From contig CM055608.1 in the NCBI GenBank assembly GCA_029379385.1, positions 25,108,350 through 25,172,349 on the forward strand: DNA of 64,000 nt. The letters run 5' to 3'. How positions within the stretch are numbered: position 1 is the stretch's first letter; every line of letters begins with the position of its first letter. Positions 50,075 to 63,176 of this stretch are shown here, piece after piece. Below the pieces are notes generated by a model, which ran no database searches, was not told the origin of the DNA, and saw only the letters and a list, made by a program, of their open reading frames with translations. This DNA is from Quillaja saponaria (taxonomy: Eukaryota; Streptophyta; Magnoliopsida; Fabales; Quillajaceae). The position numbers and the translations under genes are program-made.

Positions 50075-50380
50075 CACCACAAGAAAATGACTTATATGCT
50101 TCAGTTAGTCACCGTAATAGATAATATTATAGACTACGACCAATGTAATGGGGTTCAACTTTTTACCCTATATAGAAAATTTTAGTTTCCTGCTTCTCTT
50201 TAATATCCGCTACGGTCCAAATATTTTATACTACAGTAGAACCGTAACATATAAGTTTACCTTTTTCTTTTTCTTTTTTTTTTCTCAAAATTTGTGTTGC
50301 TTTTATAATACGGTATAGGCCATAACAGATAGTTATTAGTCGTAAAGAATATTAAACGCTGAGTAAATGTTGTTCTAGTT
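50075..50380. mobile_element. small non-autonomous CACTA-type element, 306 bp
   Basis: The left end CACCACAAGAAAATGAC matches the CACTA-family terminus (CACTACAAGAAAA). The right end AATGTTGTTCTAGTT is an imperfect inverse of it. TAT flanks both sides (50072-50074 and 50381-50383), the 3-bp duplication typical of the superfamily. Between them short CCGTAATA / ACGGTATA-like words alternate in both orientations like subterminal repeats. No coding capacity. Confidence 0.45.
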
Positions 50381-52475
50381 TATTTATGCTACTGTCTGTA
50401 GAGACAGTCTCAAATAGGGCTCGATCCTCTTCGTTTTGATATATATATATATATATATAGTTTAATTACATTGAATGTTATCCTCCTAAACAATTATTAG
50501 GTATTAAATCAGATCATGATCTGTTTAGTTCAAATCAAATAGAATTAGATCGAGTTTGAATCAATTTATTAATAAATTTGAATTGAATACAGATCTATTC
50601 AGAATATGTGCTTCAGATGATGAGATCATCTATGGCTCAAATATGATTTTAATAAATTCATTCAGATTTTACCATTCCACTGCTTTACCTGATGTCATCT
50701 CTATCATTCTTTATCTTTATTTACTATCAATAAGAGATAACACTTTTTGAGGTATGGAGCACGCGGAGAAAATTCTCATAACAAGACAATTAGATGTCAC
50801 TCAGAGCGTGACACAAATAGTTTGCATTAGGAAAAACCTAACGCCACGTTCAATTCAATTCGTTTTCCGAACCCCACGTTCAATTCAATTCGCTTATCAG
50901 TACTCAACTCAGTGGGTTTTGTTGGACCACCACATTACAGTTGTTATAATCAAATAATTGACCATTTTAAAATTCCAAAGCATGTACAGAAGAAATGATG
51001 TTTGACTTGTTTGTACCCATACCTTCTGTGATTGCCCATGATTTTTACAAGTGTTTGATAAAAATCACAAATTTCCATGATCAACTCAAAGTGGGATATG
51101 CTCTCATTTTGCTTCTAAGCAAGGCAAGTGGAACGAAGCCATTGGGGTTTGTTCTCCAAATGGGTTAGGTACACGAACCATTGTCCACAAAGGAAACCAA
51201 TTTCTTAATTTTTAGTATTAAGTCTTTAAACCAAATTCCCATACAGTTCAAGAAGCTCATGATCATCTCAGCAAGAAGTTGAATTACATTTACAAGGTTC
51301 AAAACCATTCCATGATAAAGGCTTTTGGTATAGATAGGTGACTTTCATTTTGTAGTGTTTTTGGCAATTGATTGGGTGCAAAATTAGGAATCCTTCATCA
51401 TTTTCATAAAAAAGTTCTAACAGACAATATTCCTCTCCAAGGCACATCAATTTTTACCAAATAGACAAGAATACATTTAGTCCTTGATCGACATCATAGA
51501 ACTGTAGAACAGAGACTGAAACTACAATTAGATTAAACATTTTGAACCACAAAAGCAAATGTTACATTACATCTTTAGCCATGGTAAAAAGCCAAGCAAC
51601 TGCTTACAGATGGCTTGGTAATCACGAAAACAAGGATTGTATTGTGAACTTCGTAGTCTTGTCTCACTTCTTTTCTCCCCTTTTTTTACTCTTACTTTCC
51701 TTAAAATTGATGACAATCAAACAAAAACTAACAGAAAGTTACCTCATCCAGTTTACACCGTAACCATTCCACCGAAATATTATTGTTCCTTCCACTACTA
51801 CATTTTCCAGGAAAGAGATAGCAGGACAAACTCTCCAAGAGACATGGTCCCTATGTAACTTTCCTCTTGACATTATTTCCACTGACCCAACAAACAAACA
51901 GCATGATTGAAGGATCGCTGGAATTATGTGCTTACAGGCTTACAGCTAAGAGACCGAGCATAGAAAGCCCAGCTACATTGTACCAAATGAAAAAATAAAA
52001 ATAAAATAGAACTGTATAGTGTATAGTAGCTTTGAGCAGGGGTCTGGGGATAAGATCTTTTTTCCTTTCCCTACTTTGTCATGGTCTCTAATGTACTAAA
52101 AAGAACCAAAAACATCTTCATAGCATAGAATAATAGAAAAAGAGAGAGCTACTATGTTGTGTAGCTCAAAGCCAGTGGGCCTTCCAGTAGCAAAAAAACA
52201 GAAGGGAGAGAGAGAGAGAGGAGATAAGCAATTAGACAGTAATTGAATTTCAATCAACAATTAGAGATGAGAAGCAATTAATAAGCCGCAAGCAAGAGCT
52301 GAAAGTACTATTACTTTGCCCCTTTTGGCAGAACTATTTACTATACCTTGTCCTTTCCAATAATAATACATAAATCTTAAGACTTGGCAACTGTAAAACT
52401 TCACATGGATGTCTTCTGGCTATAAAGGGGCCATCATTTCAGCAGATACCACCATAGCAAGAATGATCATCAGTA
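50381..52475. other. intergenic stretch and 3' flank of the SDP1-like gene
   Basis: No gene recognised. A TA microsatellite lies just inside the CACTA-like element's right flank (about 50440-50459). The last few hundred bp should contain the 3' untranslated region of the lipase gene. Confidence 0.5.
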
Positions 52476-55400
52476 TCAACCATCCACAACACTTTGATCC
52501 TTGTCGTTACTAGTGCTGGAAGGGTCCATGAAATTGTCTGGTGTTTCATATGGATACTTTCCTGCAGTGAGATCATCGTCTTCATTTTCAGATGCTGAGC
52601 TAGCATCCATCTCTTTTCCTGGACAGTCTACTTGCACACATTGAGCAACTTCATTGCTGTAATTTTCGAAATCATGGCTACTATTTGGAAGCGTTAAATC
52701 TTCTTTCTTGACAACATTAAACACAATTCCATTATGGGTCCTTTCAGGCTGCAAAAGATCACCTTCAGTTACCATAATGCTTGCACCATCCACAAGCACC
52801 CTATACCCAACTTCTCTCTGATCAAACTCTGTACCCTCTGAACTTCTATCCGGTGTTGTAACCCTTGAACTCTGATGATATTGACTGCTACTGCCTACCA
52901 TCTGAGCTGCACTAGAGTTGGGATGTGCTACCCACCCTCTATTTAGTTCAGTATCAACATCCAGGTTTTGGACAAAGTCAATGAACGTATTTGCTGAAGT
53001 AGTTCTCATCAAGGGCCCACCAGATCTTGTCCAAGTATTCAAATCAGTATTTTCAGATTCACTATCACTTCCATCATGTATGTTGCGGCTCCGCAAATTT
53101 TTACTGGAAGGACCACCAACGTTGGCTCCACTAGCTCCTTGATGCATTGAGGTAGCAATATCAATTAGGAGGTCTTCCTCAAGAGAGCCCGTTGAGTTTT
53201 CTCGTGCAATGCGATTCCAAGAAGGAATTCTTCTTGAAGCACTGAATCTCATTGTGCTGGCCAAACCATGAGGAGAAGTAGCAGAAGCAGCTCTTTGAGC
53301 ACTTCTTTTAAGTCTCCGCATGTGGTTAAGAATTGCAACACACTCATCAAGGGCGAGCTCAATGCCACAGTTTGCTTTTATGGCTGACAGCTTCTCCCAA
53401 GTGCACCTCCTCCCCTGGTTTGATGCCTTTTGAAGCTCCACATAAGTGGGGTTTTGTATAATTTTTGAGTACTGGTACAGGAAATAAGTGAAAACAAAGT
53501 AAACCAAGTAAGTCATCTACACATGCGTCACATCTCTAATAAATAAATGTTAATATCAAGTTCACTAAAACATCTCATATGTTGGGATGGGCTTCAAGAT
53601 TTAAATAAGTTTTGCAGTAAAAAAGATTCAAAATAAAGATGACCACATTGTCTTCACAATTAATATGAGATGAACTTAGACCTGCTGTACGCATATACCT
53701 GAGCAAGGGTTGCAGGCATAACAACAGTAACGTCACCCTCCCAATCTTGGGCAAACAGCTTGGCCAGTCCTCCTAATGGAAAACCAAGTTCCAGAACCTG
53801 ATTGCATCTATGCTTCACCTCCATCTCAGTAAGGTGAGCAAGCTAAATCATTAAACATCTGATATTAGCTCAGAAAAGTTTAATAAACTTACAGAAAAAG
53901 CATATTAGAAGACCACAACAGATAACACAAATTATAGACTGATGCTTTAGGATCAATGATGGAAGCTGAATGTTCCATTTCTGGAGGATAATTAGAACAT
54001 ATGCAGGCTAAATTTAGGACTTCTCTAGGAAAAACATGTATGGTAGAATCTGTACTAAGGCAGAGGCTCACATTCAGGTGAAAAGGCACGTATACTGTCT
54101 TATGAAGTGCAACTACAAAGAAATTCGTAAGCAATCTATGTCAAAGGGAATTGACTCATCGAGAGACGATACTGTGCAAGTAATCCTGTGAATTGTGATC
54201 CTACCTCAGTCAACTTCTTTGACAATTGAAATATCTTTTACCATTGAAGTCCTTCAACTGACAATGTAATATTGAGCACTATGTTCATATCAAAATATTG
54301 AGCACTATGCACTAAGTAATAACCCACATAAAGGATCAAATCTGTGCAAAGTATTAGGTGAAGTTCTACACCAGCTGCAAACAAGATGCCTCTCCATTCT
54401 CTTAATCGTCCCACTTATGCAGAGCATGATTTTACTCTAAAAATTAGCCAAAGAAAAAAAGACAGACACACTGGGCATATTACTGTAACATGTAAAACCC
54501 TCATTATAATGTACATAGACACGAGCGAGCACAAGCACACATACACCAGCATACACATTAATCAGTCCAAATAAACAGGTCACAGGAAATGGACTGTGAA
54601 AATATCTAAATTCAGGTAGTTAATGAAATCTTAGGATCCCCTTTAGATATTAAAAAAAGATAAGATCTCAAAAGAAGGACCAAATAACAAACAATAAAAT
54701 CAGCTTCCATGGCTGAGTTAAAAGAAATTGCATATTAATCAGTAAATTGTTCTTTTGGCATAGAACAACATCAATAAAAGAAGAAAGGGGAAGGGGGGAA
54801 GGGGGGAAGGGGGGAAGGGGGAAAGGGGAAAAGGGGGGAAAGGGGGGAAGGGGAAGGGGAAAAGGGGAAAAGGGGGAAAGGGGGAAAGTAGAAACAGTAA
54901 GACATTCCATCTAGGTAGTAGAAAAATAAACTACATAAGAACAAGTATGACAATTAATTAAATAAATTAAGGTCCAAGTCCATGGATATATATATACCTT
55001 GGCAGCAAAATTTCCTCCATAAGCTCTTACAAATTCTTTCAATCTCAATAATGGTGCAATGTGGGGGTTGGCCTGACTGACAATGAAATGATTGACATTG
55101 AAAAGCTCCTTCAATTGGATCATAGGTAAATCAATCTCCAAGCTACCATCCCTCCAACGGCGTACAGGGGTAGAACCCTCCTCAGGGCCCAATTTAAACG
55201 GAGGATGGTAAGGGATAATTTCTCCACTTCTATCCTTTGCCATCAATTCTTGAGCCTCAAAAAGGCCAGGAAAGGCACAAGAAGCAGTCACTGCACTCCA
55301 TATAACAACATGGGGTGAAGTCAAGTAGTTCAGGCATCTAGGTGGCTCATGCTTTCTGGGAGAGCAGACAGTGATTCCAAGAATTCGACCTGTCATGTCA

Positions 55401-56414
55401 TAAGCTTCTTGGAATGTAAGATTACTTGTGAGATGCCTTAACATCAGCTGCAACTGCCTGATCTCATGAACCGCCCCTTGTGTCATGACCCTCTTCACAA
55501 CTGTAAAGATCCCACCCATTTGATCAAAAAACTGCAATGAGTGCCATGAATCCTCAAAAAAGCTTTGCAGCTCAGGGCCAAGACCTAGTGGCAACAACAG
55601 CACACATTACAGATCCCACACTTGAACCAGCGATTATTCTAGGCAAAAGCTTATGTTCTACTAGTGTTTTAACCACACCCACATGGAAAGCTCCGAGAGT
55701 AGCACCCCCACTTAAAAGCAAAGCAGTCCTCCCAAATGCATGTCTAGTTTCATGCATGAAAGCAAGCTTCTCTTCCAATGAGAGCTCCTCTGAATCCGAG
55801 TCACAAACCATTTTTAACTGAGTTGATACCTCATCAATATACTCTTTGATTAGTTTGGACACTTGAAGCCTACCCTTGTGAAGCTCAGGGTTGCACATAT
55901 TACCAAGATTTCTAACAAGATCAGCTCGCATGCAAAATATAATATCTCGGAGAGATCCCTCTTGGCGACGGTGGTGGAGTTCTTGAAGCTTGTTCCTCAC
56001 CAATTCCTCATCATAAAGGCCCGACTCATTCATTTTTGGGGTCTCTTTGTCAAGCATCTTAGCTGCATGAGCCCACTCCTCATAGGTTAATGCAGCTCTC
56101 ATCATGTTTCTCCAAAATTTCCTCCGATAAGCCATTTCAGCCCTCACTTTTACATTTGTGTATCGTTTCAACAAGAAAGCGATTATTGTCATCATTGCCA
56201 ATATCCCTTGTGGGTTTCTTGGATTAAACCACGATAGCATGGGTATCGAAAAGTCCTTAAATCTATAGATGAGATTCAAAAACATACGGAATATTTGTTG
56301 CCTCCAATGAGAGATTGACTTGCAGAAAAGAATTCTGAAAGCAATTGTCCGACCAACAATGGTTGATGGACCAATTGAGAAAGGATCAACACTGGCCTCG
56401 TTACTTATATCCAT
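52476..56414 (-). CDS. SDP1: SDP1-type triacylglycerol lipase (patatin domain), one apparent frameshift
   Basis: SUGAR-DEPENDENT1-type patatin-like lipases start oil-body triacylglycerol breakdown. Three minus-strand exons: 56414-54998, 53842-53699, 53471-52476, with GT..AG borders in phase 0; about 851 codons if the frame is continuous (Arabidopsis SDP1 is about 825). The N-terminus carries hydrophobic segments ([23 protein letters not shown]). The patatin core has the glycine-rich oxyanion loop [12 protein letters not shown] (about 235-246), the nucleophile Ser265 in GSSVG and the catalytic Asp in [32 protein letters not shown] and [10 protein letters not shown] near the C-terminus are family-specific. 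Near 55573-55580 the frame shifts by +1 in RSWP/ELQSFF: the sequence reads TGGCCCTGAGCTG, with one C too many. All else is open. It may be a recent null mutation or a sequence error. Confidence 0.9.
54777..54888 (+). repeat. G/A polypurine tract in SDP1-like intron 1
   Basis: About 110 bp made only of A and G, built of blocks of 4-6 G separated by AA, on the plus strand (polypyrimidine in the transcript). It has strong potential for G-quadruplex or triplex DNA. Confidence 0.85.
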
Positions 56415-58766
56415 CTTTTGCAAAATAGAAGGGATGTTTTTAAATTAGGGTAGTCTCAATGCAAAAGTTGAAGGATCACAAATAATCTACAAGTGTTCTA
56501 ACAAAAACTGATGTAAAAAGAATCTCAGTTATGGAAAGTATAGGGTTCTTTGGAACTCTATGCTAAAAAGCATACTATTGAAAGACAAGCTAATCACAAA
56601 TGGTTTTCAATGGGTAATCTCAAGAATATCAAAAAATGATTCACCACAAACTCAATCTAATGATTATAGGTATATCTAATGTCAACCCTTTAGCTCAAAT
56701 GAATGAATTAAAGAGAAAAAACAAGGCCTATGTAAAGTGAAAATGGTAGAGTATCAATGGAAGTTCGGAACAACTTAACTAAAAAGCTTAACTGCCAATA
56801 CTTAATGAATAAACAATAAATTTACAAAAGGTTACTCTTTTGCTCCAGAGCTGGGACCAGATTTGGAGAGAGCCCACTCAACAATGATGAAGTGAATTGC
56901 AAAAAAGTAAGCAATTTGATCTCAAAATCCTCCGAGTTTCCAACCAAAAGTAACTTAACATCCACGTCTGCACCGAATCAGACTCTCAAATTCTCAGTAC
57001 CTGCCCAAACGAACCCTCTGAATCACCCCATAACTAAAACTACGATTCCTCAATCTTCACCCAGAAAACCCGATCAATAAAACAAACCCAACTTTCAATT
57101 CGCAACTTCCTTTCGGTCTTGCCGGACAAAATTGGATTTTTCACCTAAAAATCAGGAACAAGCCCAATTGGGTTCTCAAATAAGATTCTGGAATTGCAAG
57201 TACCACCGACGAAACTCAATAAGACAAACACTGTATTCCCCAGAAACCGAATACATCCACTAAACAAAGATAAGAGAACCTAAAATGAGATAGGCCCGAG
57301 AAACATTTGATATTAGCAGAGAAAATGAATTCTGAGAAATATTATTTAGGATTTGAGAAGAGATAAAAATAGCTATACGGCGGCGCCGATCTGACTCAAC
57401 AAAAGATGAATAAGACTTGATAGACTAATTATTACGGAAGGGGGTTAAGGAAGAGGTTGTGCTGTGTGCGCTACCTACCAGACTAGAACCTGATCGTTGG
57501 AACTTTCTATTAAAGGAAAGCGAAAAAGTACAGAAAGAAGACAAAGACGAAACGAAAACAATGGTAACGTGAACGGAAGCTTCAACGGCCCAAAAATTCA
57601 ACCAACTGAATCTTTCATTTGGGCCCAAGAATAGAATTCTGACCCAAATGAAAAGCCCAAGCATAGAAAAGACCCAAGCTCGATCCTGCCTGTCTTCTCT
57701 ACACTAGTTTCTTTTTTCTTTTCATTTTTTTTTCTTTATGATGATAAAGTGATGAACTGAATCAGGACGGTGTGATCCCCGTAAATTGCGCTGGAGATTG
57801 TGGGTCCCACTGACTCACAATGATCTGCAATTTGCAACTGTTGAACATGTTGTTCTCACATCTCAACCGTTAAAAGCTCACAATCTTTTATAATAAATTC
57901 AACGTGGACCAACATGGCAGGGAATCAAAATAGAAATTTGGTAATAAATCTGGTGACTGTAGAAAATTCCATGAGCTTCCCCAAAGAGTTGAACTAGTAT
58001 CAACAATAGAGAGATTTCAACCACGCCATATAATGATAAAATCCTAAAAGAAACACTTTGAAAAGTTATCAAAATAATAATAATAATAATAATAAATAAA
58101 TAAATAAATAAAATATACTTTGAAAAGTAAAAACTTTTAATAATAAATTTAAAAATTCTATACATTATGAGTCATATGTGATGGCCAATTAAATGGCAGC
58201 AGGTGTGAAGACTTTCTCCATTAAAACTTAAATAAGAAAATATATTATTAGTAGTATTCCATCCAGATCACACAGAAAACAAATTAATGGGGTCAAATTT
58301 TAGCTTTCCATGACATGAAAGAAAAAGAATAAAGTAACCTTTTGAATTGTTGAAAGTCTTTCAATTAAAATCTTTAGCAGAATATTGAATCAATTCAAAC
58401 AAGGCCAGGTCAATGGACTCAATTAAAACCAAGACCCTATCGACTAACAAGCAAGGCTCTATCACGCATCCAAGACATTTAAGACTTTCAACAATTCAAA
58501 ACATTAACTAAAATAAAGTTAAAAGACAGAGAGACCAACCAATCACTTTAGCAAAGCACAAGTTTAGGAATCTCTGTATCATGTCATGTACCATCATGCA
58601 GGTTTCTTCACAATAGTATTCTTCCCAAACAACAAGAGTCTTCTTCCTTTCCAAAGAAAAAAAGCCCAATTCTGAAACATTATCAGAATCAAGTGTCAAA
58701 CATCCTTTACTTTCTTAAACCAAAACCCTTTACTCTATCTGGTTACAAGGATTATTGATTGAGAAC
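56415..58766. other. shared upstream region between divergent SDP1-like and PICBP-like genes
   Basis: The two genes are transcribed away from each other over about 2.35 kb. The part up to about 57.4 kb may hold the lipase leader and a leader intron, but exact exons cannot be fixed. An AAT/AAAT microsatellite lies at about 58074-58112. No further gene recognised. Confidence 0.5.
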
Positions 58767-61700
58767 ATGTCAATAACAAAAGACTCACCTTGTCACAAGC
58801 TGGACCATGGAAACAGAGGAGGACTACAGCCAAGGAAGAATTTGAAGAAAGTCAGATCAATCAAGCTCTCAAGATTGTCAAGCATCAGGTCATCCAGTAG
58901 AGGCACAATATCCCAAACTGATCAACTTCCCATACTATTATCTGTTGAGACAGAAAATTCCGGGCAGTCAACTCCAAATGCTATGTCAGATGCATCACCC
59001 AATTATACGAAGGCCACAAGCAGTTCACAGGCAAGTTTTATGATTTCTAGAATCTTGTTTTGAAAATGTCTATTCCAATTGTTTAATAATCAAATATTGC
59101 CTTCTTGACAGAATTCAGCAAGAATATTAACAAGGCGATCGAGTTTTATATCCGTGAAGAGCTTAGCAAGAATCTCTAGTATGAAACCAAGAAGGCCTTC
59201 AACAAGGAAGCTTTCTGGAGCGACTGAGATGAAGAGGAAATTGAATAAATCAAGATCAATCAAGTTTGGAAGGTTAGAGGGCTCGAGATTATCCAAAAGA
59301 AAGGTGAAAATCCATTACCAGGCAAGTTCCTTTAATTCTGAATCCATCCTTAATAGCAGTGCTGTCCAGAACAAGGAAGAATCCTTTGGTTTGAACCCAC
59401 ATTCAGCTTCTTCTGGTGGCATATCCTCTAGAGTCATTACAAGAAAATTGAGTTTTAAGGCTGTGAGAATCCTCACAAAAATGGCCACTTTCAAGTCGAA
59501 GAAGCCTTCCATTGGGAAATGCACCAAAACTTCACAATTTTCAAATTCAAACATATGTAGAGGCACCTGTTCTTCAACTCTCAAGGATTCCAAGTTCCCA
59601 GATCAGATTGATCTTCAGCTGGGAGGAAATGAATCTGAAAGGGTACCAGATATGAAGGTTTGTCATTATACCTACTGCTCTCTTCATGGACATCGTCATG
59701 ATAATTTGCCTCCATTAAAACGCTTTGTATCACTGAGGAGGCGTCCCTCAAAGATGGAAAAGAGTATCAAAATGGATGGTCCGCTTCTTAGATCGAAAGA
59801 ACCCAGAAATAAAAGAAGAAATCAGAGTAGATTATCAGTCCATCAGGGAGATCCTTCAGTTTGTGAGAAAGCCCATGACAGCAGAGCTTTCTCCTCCAAA
59901 GGAAAAAGGGGATCCAGATCAAGTGGAGGAGTACCTTCTGGTACAAATGACGAAGAGCACCATGAATTTGCAAATATTGCTGAGGTGCTTCTTGGTGAAA
60001 CATCATACTCGTATATGAATCTTGAGGGCCATCTACACCAAAACCAGGGTACTCTCACAGAGGAGGAGTATAACTCAGTAAAATTTATGGCAACCAAGAA
60101 AACAAGTTGGGAATGTTGTTGCATCAAAACTGAACCAGATACATCAGTCCCTAAAGCTAGTGACACAGCTGAGAAAAACAACAAAAATGTTGAATTCAAT
60201 GGCAATTATGAAAATGTCAGTCATGTTCTCACTGATGGTCAACCTGAACTCATGGATTTTCCTTCACCACAGTTTGAAGAACCTGGAGTAAATGTTGTGC
60301 ACTCCTTGGAAACAGATGATAGTGTAGACATCAGCAATGAGAAAGTTGAAGCAGATGAGAGTGTTTCAGAAAAAATCTCGGGAGCAAATGGAGGCCTGAA
60401 GCACTCTGTGTACAACAATGATCTGGAATCAGAAAATATGAGTCCTGATGCCAATGATATAATTACTACCACTAGCAGCCCACCTGATAAATCAGAAGGA
60501 CAAAGTTCGGATGTTTATGTGGAATCAACAACACATAACACTCTGATATTTTCCTCTTCTGATAGTGACCCATTGGAGGAGCAGACTAGAAGCAAAGAGC
60601 ACCAAAATGGATATTCGGAGCAAGACTGTGGCCTGCAACAGGCTTTCCCGCCATACCCTGAATCTAAAGCTGCTTCCACCACTGATGTAGAAAGCAATAA
60701 GCAATCAAAAAATCAGAAATATCTCAGGATGTGGCACTTGATGTATAAGCATGCAGTGTCAGGTGTTACAGAACAAAGTGGCAAGAGGCATCCTTACGAT
60801 GGAATGCACAAGGAAGAGAGGGTACTTGATACTCAGTCATTGAATGGAGTAGACAATTTTGGTTCTTGTCTGGATTGTTCTGAAATAAATCAGGATATAC
60901 ATATGAAAAGGGCAAATATTGGACAAAAAAATATTGAACAGTACCAGATTGAAGCCGTCAAAGTGGTACAAGAAGCTTTCGATGATATTCTTCTTCCAGA
61001 AATTCAGAATGAATCACTCAATGATCCCTCAGTAACTAGTGGCATTGGAAAAGAACAGGAACCCTTACAAAAAAGTAATGGTGAGATTGGGGTAGGGAGT
61101 ACCTCAAGTGCCAGTGATTTTGCTAAAGAAGAACCCTGGCTCGAAGCTGACAATGTTGGGGGTGATGCAGAAGAGAAAGCAGAGGCAAAGATGGGAAATA
61201 AATCTAACCAAATGCAAAATGGCTGGAGCAATCTGAAAAATATAATCCTCTTGAAGAAATTTGTCAAGGCATTAGAAAAGGTGAGGAACATCAACCCACA
61301 TAAACCCAAAACTTTACCCTCAAAACCTGACCCAGAAGCAGAAAAAGTTTATCTGAGGCACCAAACTGCAGAAGAAAGGAAAAATGCGGAGGAATGGATG
61401 CTTGATTATGCACTTCAACAAGTTATTTCTAAACTTGCTCCAGTTCAAAAGCAAAGAGTAGCATTACTTGTAGAAGCATTTGAAACGGTCGTTCCACTTC
61501 CCGAGATTGATAGTAGTCCAAGGTGCCAGGCAGCAGTTGCCACTCAAGCAAACACAGTTCGAGCTGTTAATGTTTGCTTGTCTCAAAGTGAAGAAGAAGC
61601 ACGGAAAGCAAAGGACAATGGAAATTCTAATCAAACCTTGGTCAGGGAGCTGTTAGATCCTAATCATATACTCAAGAAGCACAAAAACTATGTCGGTCAT

Positions 61701-63176
61701 TGCTTAACTTCTGAACAGCACAATCCTTTGAATATTTCTGAGCTCAAAGAAATGAGTTTGCTTAATTGTTGCACTGAGACAGAAAACATTACACGTGCTT
61801 CTGAGGCCACTGATGAAGACTGGTGGGCAGGACAGAGTGTAGCCAGCAATCTTGATAACATGAAAAACAATTCCATTCTCGGCGCAAATATTTGTCTGCA
61901 AGAGATTACAAATCCCAGCTCATGTGATAAGTGCTCCTTGAGGCAGGATGACAATGCAAGCAGCTGTTACTACAAAACTCCAGGGAATGGAAAAGTTCAA
62001 GAAGTTCCCCAAGAATTAGTTTCAAAATTGAATTCAGAACCTAGCAACAGTGATTCTGAGTCAAGTGGGAGAAATTTCCATACCAAGAATCTAATCACTG
62101 CAAATGGTAAACAATTCAATACATTGAAAAGCTCAATTCTAAAAAATGTTGCAAGAACCATGGGAGTTAATAGTGATATCTCTTCAGCTGCTACTTGTCA
62201 ACCATTAGAGGAACCAACAGCATCCAGAGAAGAAGGGATTGGAAAACCAAACCCAGCAATTTGGCCCACCGAAGCATTTCCTACGCTTGAAGAATCTGAC
62301 TCCAACAGTAGTACTGATGCAGCATGTGAGAGCAGGTTGGGGGATCAGAAATACACAAGGCTGTGGTATTTAGTTTACAAACATATGGCATCAAGTATAG
62401 CAGAAAAAGATGAAACTGGTCCATTTCATGATAGGAAAGAAGAGGTACAGCCAGAGAGCAATTCCAGCACAAAGCCAGGAACAAATATTTTTATCTCTTC
62501 TGAAAGTGTATCTATGAAGGATCATGATAAGAATATGGACCAACAAGTTGCACACCACATGGAAGCCATCAAGCTGGTAGAAGAAGCAATTGATGCAATT
62601 CTCCCAGATGGTAAGGATCAATCACCTGATGGTCAAACAATGACAGATAGTATAGTTCCAGAACAGAAATCCCTTTGCAAGACACTAGGTGAAGGAGGAC
62701 AACCAGTGATCTCAAATTTTACCAGTTCAGATAAAGATTGCTTCTCAGATTCCAACAAAACAGAAAGAAAGTCCAGCACTGAGCTAGATCAAGGAGAAGA
62801 ATGTCAAAAATTTGGTAATGACTCAACCCATGCGGAAGAACTGATAATAAAGGTGGGAAACAAACCGAATCAGCATATATCTAGGAGCTGGAGCAATCTT
62901 AAAAAACTGATCCTGCTTAAAAGATTCATCAAAGCATTGGAAGAAGTTGGGAAGTTCAACCCACGAGGGCCACGATATCTACCCTTGGAGTCTGGGTCAG
63001 AACCAGAAAAAGTTCAGCTAAGGCATCAAGATATGGGAGAAAGAAAAGATACTGGGGAATGGATGCTTGATTATGCACTTCAACAGGTTGTGGCCAAGCT
63101 AACTCCAGCTCGAAAAAGAAAGGTGGGACTTCTAGTGGAAGCTTTTGAAACAGTTATTCCAACCATCAAAAGTTGA
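58767..63176 (+). CDS. PICBP: PICBP-type plant calmodulin-binding protein
   Basis: Large calmodulin-binding protein related to pathogen-induced PICBP. Exons 58767-59030 and 59112-63176 give 1442 aa. The start is the first ATG (MSITKDSPCHK). The 81-bp intron has a GC donor (CAG/GCAAGT) and AG acceptor in phase 0. The N-terminus is basic and Ser-rich with repeated RSIK-x-x-RL and SSxRS motifs. A conserved block VCHYTYCSLHGHRHDNLPPL follows (about 270-290). Two copies of a C-terminal module follow, from YLRMWHLMYKH (about 620) and YTRLWYLVYKH (about 1165). Each ends in a CaM_binding domain (PF07839; about 786-887 and 1340-1440) with WSNLKNIILLKKFVKALEKV or WSNLKKLILLKRFIKALEEV and EWMLDYALQQV. 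The region between is acidic and probably disordered. No frame break. Confidence 0.9.

Noticed and set aside
59090..62621. Many antisense open frames under the PICBP-like exon
   Set aside because: They overlap a long conserved coding exon and show no recognisable domains.
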